NCBI GenBank assembly: GCA_039696685.1
Contig: CP155566.1
Span: 372,001 to 436,000 of the forward strand
Source: Vibrio sp. CDRSL-10 TSBA
GTDB lineage: Bacteria > Pseudomonadota > Gammaproteobacteria > Enterobacterales > Vibrionaceae
Reading direction: 5' to 3'
Length of the DNA: 64,000 bases
Below, piece by piece: positions 59,935 through 64,000 of the stretch; position 1 is the first letter of the stretch; each line of letters begins with the position of its first letter. Below the pieces are notes generated by a model, which worked only from the letters and a program-made list of their open reading frames with translations, did no database searches and had not been told where the DNA came from. A program made the translations under genes and the position numbers.

Positions 59935-60633
59935 ATGAAATGGATCGCCCAGCTTGCGTTAGTGCTATGCAGTGTCACATCACTGAGTGCGTATGCACAA
60001 ACTCCGGATTTTCCCCATTTGGTGACCACAGGTTACGGTGAGGTTGAGGCTCAGCCTGATATGGCGCAGTTCTCAGTACGGGTGGTGGAAACCACTATGA
60101 ATGCCGAACAGGCCAAGGCTGCGGTGGACAAAGTGGTGGCGCAGTTTACTGACCGCCTGGCCGAGTCCGGTGTTGAGCGCAAGCAGATTGCCAGCTCCAA
60201 CCTGTTTGTCGCCCCGCAGTATCATTATCCGCAATCGGGCCAGCCGGAACTGGTCGGCTACCGCGCTTCGCGCAATGTGACGGTTGAAGTAGGCGATATC
60301 GCCAATCTGAATCAGTATCTCGATATTGCTCTGGCGGCGGGTATCAACCAAGTGGATAACATTCAGCTCAAAGTCAGTGACCCGGGTAAATATCAGATGC
60401 AGGCGCGCATGGCTGCGATTGAGGATGCCAAGCTGAAGGCACAATCAGTGGCCAAAGGTTTTGAACGTAATCTCGGCTCTATCTGGCAGGTAGAATACAA
60501 TGATGCCAATCAGCAACCGGTACTGATGCGCAGTATGAACATGAGTGAAAAGCGCGCCATCAGTGATACCTATCAGGACTCCGTGCTGACTATCCGCGAT
60601 CGGGTACAGGTTATCTATCGTCTGGCCGACTAG
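59935..60633 (+). CDS. yggE: SIMPL-domain (DUF541) periplasmic protein, YggE-like
   Basis: A 232-residue exported protein: signal peptide MKWIAQLALVLCSVTSLSAYA-Q, then a SIMPL domain with VTTGYGEVEAQPDMAQFSVRV (about residues 31-51), SSNLFVAPQYHYPQ, YRASRNVTVEVGDIANLNQYLD and a C-terminal AIEDAKLKAQSVAKGF. In E. coli YggE lowers oxidative stress by an unknown mechanism and neighbours argO, as here. Probably monocistronic. Confidence 0.92.
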   Translation: MKWIAQLALVLCSVTSLSAYAQTPDFPHLVTTGYGEVEAQPDMAQFSVRVVETTMNAEQAKAAVDKVVAQFTDRLAESGVERKQIASSNLFVAPQYHYPQSGQPELVGYRASRNVTVEVGDIANLNQYLDIALAAGINQVDNIQLKVSDPGKYQMQARMAAIEDAKLKAQSVAKGFERNLGSIWQVEYNDANQQPVLMRSMNMSEKRAISDTYQDSVLTIRDRVQVIYRLAD

Positions 60634-60648
60634 GCTTAGCGTTTCACG

Positions 60649-60708
60649 CAATATTATCGATTAACTCAACAATATCGAGAGTTAACTGATAAATTGATAA
60701 CTTAAAGC
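60649..60708. repeat. 20-bp tandem repeat, 3 units, 3' of yggE
   Basis: CAATATTATCGATTAACTCA, ACAATATCGAGAGTTAACTG and ATAAATTGATAACTTAAAGC; the units share an ATATCGA...TTAACT core. It begins 15 bp after the yggE stop. Confidence 0.75.
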
Positions 60709-60875
60709 ATAAAAAACCAGTGTTAGCCGACAATTCATGTTAGTACCACGTTATTTGCTACTGAATACAAAAAGCATGGAGTTAAATGATGAATCGGCTA
60801 TTTTATATTCTGTCTGCGTGCGATGGTGCTATAATGCCCGACTTAAATTTTTTGGCAGGTTAGTGGCGCAGAGTG

Positions 60876-62748
60876 ATGAGATTTTCAAGAGTAGTGATCT
60901 TTCTTGCGATTGTCAGCACCCTGATCCTGAGCGCAACGGCTGCTTACTATTACCAACGCTACCAGGCAATCAAACAAGCCAGCATAACGGAAATCGCGCA
61001 GAGCGGCCTGAATCAGCTGACCTACAGTGAACGGGAATTTGCCAACAGCCAGGAGCAGCTGTTTTCTGTGGTTGACCTGCTTAGCCACAGCCAACTGACG
61101 GCAGACTTTGCGGTTGACCCCGGTGAGGATAACAAAGCGCAGCTGCAGGGGATGTTCATTTCCGTACTTAAGAGCCAGAAATGGTACGATCATATCCGTT
61201 TCGTTGACACTCAAGGCATCGAAAAACTGCGGGTCGATTATTATCCGCACACCCACTCCGCGCAGAGTATGGAAGATGATACCGATCAGTCACAAACCAG
61301 TTTCTTCCGCTACGCGCAAACCCTCTCTGATGATGACATTGGTATCTGGAGCTTGCAGCACAGCCTGGGGCCAAATATCGAATTTACCCTGCCATCTCTG
61401 CGGGTGATCACGCCGGTATCTATTCTGGGCAAGCGCTATGGCTACATCATGGTCAGTGTTGATCCGTGGAATCTGGCCAACCGGCTCAACTATGTGCTTA
61501 ATAAAGAACTGCGGCCGCAGCTGGTCTCTGAGCAGGGGATCTATCTGGTCGCATCGGGACGTAACTACCTGAACACGCCGGGACAAGGCCTCCTGCGCAG
61601 CGAGAGTCTGGCGCAGCGTTTTCCGCTCAGCTGGAATGAAATCAAACAGGTGCAAAATGGTTATACCCAGGAAAAGGGCTGTCTGCTGATATTTACCACC
61701 TTTGCTCTCTCTGCCGACCAGAAGCTGCACCTGGTGATTAAGTTATCTCCTCAGCAACTTGCCGAGCGTTTACAGCGCGATGTGGATGATCTCATCAAGC
61801 AGAGCATTTTTGTCTGTCTGCTGTTGCTGGTGTTTATTCTGCCGACCTTGTCGATGGCGCTGCATTACCACCGGCGTAACATTGACAGTAAACTGGCGCG
61901 CGCAGCTCTGGAGGGGATGTCGGCGGTGATGATCTCCGATACCTCACACCAGGTCATTAAGGTCAATCAGGAGTTTGAGAATATCACCGGTCTCGGCAGC
62001 GATCAGGTACTGGGCTGTAATGGTTTGAAAACTCTGTTATCGCAGCATGGCATCGAGTATGTGCTGCAAGTGCTGGAATGGGTCGAGCAGGCCCGGTTTC
62101 TGGGAAGGTGAAGTGGAATTTGTCACCCCGGATCAGCGTCATCTGACCACGATTATGCGTATCCAAGCCATCACTGAAGCCGGAAGCATCAGCTATTACA
62201 TTACCTCGCTGGTGGATATCAGCGAACGTAAAGCACTGGAAAATAAACTGCGTGAACTGAGTGAGAAGGACTCGCTGACTCAACTGTGGAACCGGCGTAA
62301 GTTCGAACAGGAGCTGCAGGCGCAGACCCAGCTCGTGGCGCGTTATCCCGACAGTCATGATGCTTGTCTGGTACTGATTGATATCGACTTTTTCAAACGG
62401 ATTAACGATGAAAAAGGGCACGATGTGGGTGATCAGGTGATCATCCAGGTAGCCCGAATTCTCTCTGGCCAGTTACGCACCACCGACTTTATCAGCCGGA
62501 TCGGCGGTGAGGAATTTGCTGTGATCATGCCGCATACAGCCATTGATGAAGCGCAGGCGGTGGTCGAGCGTTTGCGCCATGCGGTTGACTTAGACCAAAG
62601 TCTGACTGTGACCATCAGTGCCGGAATTACCGACTTGAACCAGGACAGCACCCGTTCCTACAAATGTGCTGACATTGCCTTGTATGAGTCTAAAACCCTG
62701 GGACGCAACCGGGTTTCGCTCTGTTACAGCTGTGATGATATTGCTTAG
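60876..62748 (+). CDS. Membrane diguanylate cyclase with PAS and GGDEF domains (frameshifted)
   Basis: About 623 residues when corrected. Membrane helix (residues about 5-22), a periplasmic sensor of roughly 290 residues (likely Cache-type: WYDHIRFVDTQGIEKLRVDYY, VSVDPWNLANRLN), a second helix (about 313-333), a PAS domain (AVMISDTSHQVIKVNQEFENITGLGSDQVLG), then GGDEF with DSLTQLWNRRKFE, DIDFFKRINDEKGHDVGD and an active GGEEF. An RxxD inhibitory site (RTTD) sits five residues before it, so product feedback is expected. The extra T at 62097-62099 (CGGTTTCTGG for CGGTTCTGG) breaks the frame within the PAS region. Start ATG at 60876. Confidence 0.93.
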
Positions 62749-62900
62749 TGTTTATTACTACTGATAAATGTTGATGAGTGTCACATTTTTCTGACACTGC
62801 GACTAAAGTCTAATTTCTCTTTTTACTTGAGCTAAACTGTACAATAAGTAGACTGTTGTTCTTTTCATCAATAGTCGTCCGGGTACTGAGCTATCATGTC

Positions 62901-62946
62901 GTCACCGCTGTGTGATGAACAAGTTGTCACCGCTGTGTGATGAACA
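62901..62946. repeat. 25-bp tandem repeat, 2 units
   Basis: A 21-base core (GTCACCGCTGTG plus TGATGAACA) is identical at 62901-62921 and 62926-62946, period 25. The second copy contains the possible start of the small frame at 62940. Confidence 0.9.
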
Positions 62947-63116
62947 GACAGCACGATAAAGACGCCGGGCAAAACGGGGCAGGTATGGTTAATCACTTTC
63001 TGGTGAGGCTGACCATTGGCTTTTTGTTGGTGTTGGGCATAAAACTGAGCGCACTTTATTTCCTACCTATGGTTTTATTGCTGAATACCCATCACAAAGA
63101 GTTCTTTGGCTGGTAG
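62940..63116 (+). CDS. Possible small membrane protein
   Basis: A 58-codon frame encoding MNRQHDKDAGQNGAG, then a hydrophobic helix (FLVRLTIGFLLVLGIKLSAL, YFLPMVLLLN) and a short tail THHKEFFGW. A more probable start is the ATG at 62985 (AGG three bases upstream, 43 residues). It resembles small Vibrio single-span proteins, but I cannot name a family. It sits between the cyclase gene and the pykF terminator. Support is only the residue pattern and position. Confidence 0.4.
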   Translation: MNRQHDKDAGQNGAGMVNHFLVRLTIGFLLVLGIKLSALYFLPMVLLLNTHHKEFFGW

Positions 63117-63138
63117 TTGAACCACAGAAATTAAAGAC

Positions 63139-63167
63139 AAAAAAATCGGGGCATGCCCCGATTTTTT
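63139..63167. terminator. Rho-independent terminator of pykF (bidirectional)
   Basis: AAAAAATCGGGGC / GCCCCGATTTTTT palindrome with A/T tracts on both sides. Confidence 0.93.
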
Positions 63168-63221
63168 ATTGTCTGTCATCTTATCCGGCGCAGGCCGGAT
63201 AAGTGCCTCAGCGGACTGAAA

Positions 63222-64000
63222 TTACAGTACGTGAACAGATGTTGTGTTGGTGGTACCTGAAGCAACCAGAGCGCCAGAAACCATAACCACGATGTCGCCT
63301 TTCTTACCCAGACCAGATTCCAGAGCAATCTCTTTACCCAGACGGTAGAAGTCATCAGTGCTGGCGATTGAATCAACCACAACCGGACGAACACCTTTAG
63401 TCAGAACCAGCTGAGCGGCGGTTTTCTTGTTCGTAGTTACCGCGATGATGTTCGCCGTCGGGAAGTACTTACGTACTGAACGTGCAGATTTACCCGCTTC
63501 AGTTGCAACCACAATCAGTGGTGCAGCCAGTTTCTCAGCAGTATCTACCGCGCCTTTACATACCGCTTCAGTGATGCGCAGACGTGGGCTGTCCAGACGA
63601 GAACCCAGTTCTGCTTTCAGAGCTGAGTCAGTACGGTTTGCGATTTGCGCCATGATCGTCACAGCTTCAACCGGGTATTTACCTTTCGCGGTTTCACCAG
63701 ACAGCATCACTGCGTCAGTACCGTCCATGATCGCGTTCGCTACGTCACCCGCTTCTGCGCGAGTAGGACGTGGGTTCTTGATCATTGAATCCAGCATTTG
63801 TGTTGCAGTGATAACCACTTTACGTGCACGGTTACATTTCTCGATCATCATCTTCTGCGCGAAGATAACTTCTTCAGCCGGGATTTCTACACCCAGGTCG
63901 CCACGTGCAACCATGATACCGTCAGACAGTTCCAGGATTTCGTCGAAGTTGTCTACGCCTTCCTGGTTTTCAATTTTAGAGATGATCTGGATGTTTTCGC
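63222..64000 (-). CDS. pykF: Pyruvate kinase I, 3' part (runs past the window end)
   Basis: About 259 C-terminal codons of pyruvate kinase. Visible: [20 protein letters not shown], the active-site segment [55 protein letters not shown] and the allosteric C-domain ending in TTSVHVL. The 5' half lies beyond base 64000. Strong codon bias as for glycolytic genes. PykF is the fructose-1,6-bisphosphate-activated type in enterics; the Vibrio position near yggE/argP agrees with the main chromosomal copy. Confidence 0.96.
   Translation of the reverse strand, partial: ENIQIISKIENQEGVDNFDEILELSDGIMVARGDLGVEIPAEEVIFAQKMMIEKCNRARKVVITATQMLDSMIKNPRPTRAEAGDVANAIMDGTDAVMLSGETAKGKYPVEAVTIMAQIANRTDSALKAELGSRLDSPRLRITEAVCKGAVDTAEKLAAPLIVVATEAGKSARSVRKYFPTANIIAVTTNKKTAAQLVLTKGVRPVVVDSIASTDDFYRLGKEIALESGLGKKGDIVVMVSGALVASGTTNTTSVHVL

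Overview
This is a contiguous 64 kb stretch of a gamma-proteobacterial chromosome, almost certainly a Vibrio. The evidence is the gene order (argR/mdh, ispB-rplU-rpmA-cgtA, surA-pdxA-rsmA, apaG-apaH, proC-yggS/pilT-pilU, metK/tkt, irgB/irgA, epd-pgk-fbaA, argO/argP, pykF), a Vibrio-type ERIC element, and a TAXI-TRAP transporter next to argR. From memory the order follows the main chromosome of V. cholerae closely. Codons look more GC-rich than in V. cholerae, which would fit the V. fluvialis/furnissii side of the genus, but I cannot assign a species. I see no prophage, integron, CRISPR array or insertion sequence.

Layout. 1-4.3 kb: tldD (5' end cut by the window), rraB, a sugar-binding-fold protein, a DUF2061 membrane protein and a universal stress protein. 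4.4-8.2 kb: fused TRAP permease and TAXI binding protein. 8.7-16.2 kb: argR and mdh (divergent), ispB, rplU-rpmA, obgE/cgtA, a split ThrE-type exporter and folA. 16.3-24.3 kb: apaH, apaG, rsmA, pdxA, surA and lptD on the minus strand, then djlA. 24.4-26.5 kb: nine tRNA genes (3 Asn, 3 Thr, 3 Phe) in two transcription units, mixed with tRNA-remnant/terminator repeats. 26.6-36.5 kb: mltC, yggX, mutY, trmB, glsA, hemW, rdgB, DUF4426, yggU, yggT, proC, yggS. 36.5-46 kb: pilT, pilU, ruvX, yqgE, gshB, rsmE, endA, sprT, an ERIC element, a DUF2189 membrane protein, metK. 46-52.7 kb: tkt, then an iron-uptake island (irgB, irgA-like receptor, siderophore-binding protein) with a Fur box. 53-64 kb: epd, pgk, fbaA, mscS, argO/argP, a SIMPL-domain protein, a membrane diguanylate cyclase and the 3' part of pykF.

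Two window-wide patterns stand out. First, sixteen conserved genes, several normally essential or core (obgE, mdh, tkt, surA), carry a frameshift caused by extra bases. Fifteen of the sixteen lie in the tetranucleotide GTTC/GAAC (GTTC read as GTTTC, once as GTTTTC). That motif is the one known for Dnd-type phosphorothioate modification in some enterobacteria, so a modification-linked sequencing or mutational effect is a testable explanation. I annotate these loci as full-length genes with a frameshift, not as decayed genes. Second, at least fourteen loci hold short tandem arrays (15-27 bp units, 2-7 copies), mostly intergenic, each with its own unrelated unit sequence. Several are anchored on the 3' end of the adjacent gene, stop codon included. 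The tRNA array shows the same behaviour at larger scale, with repeats built from a tRNA 3' end plus its terminator.
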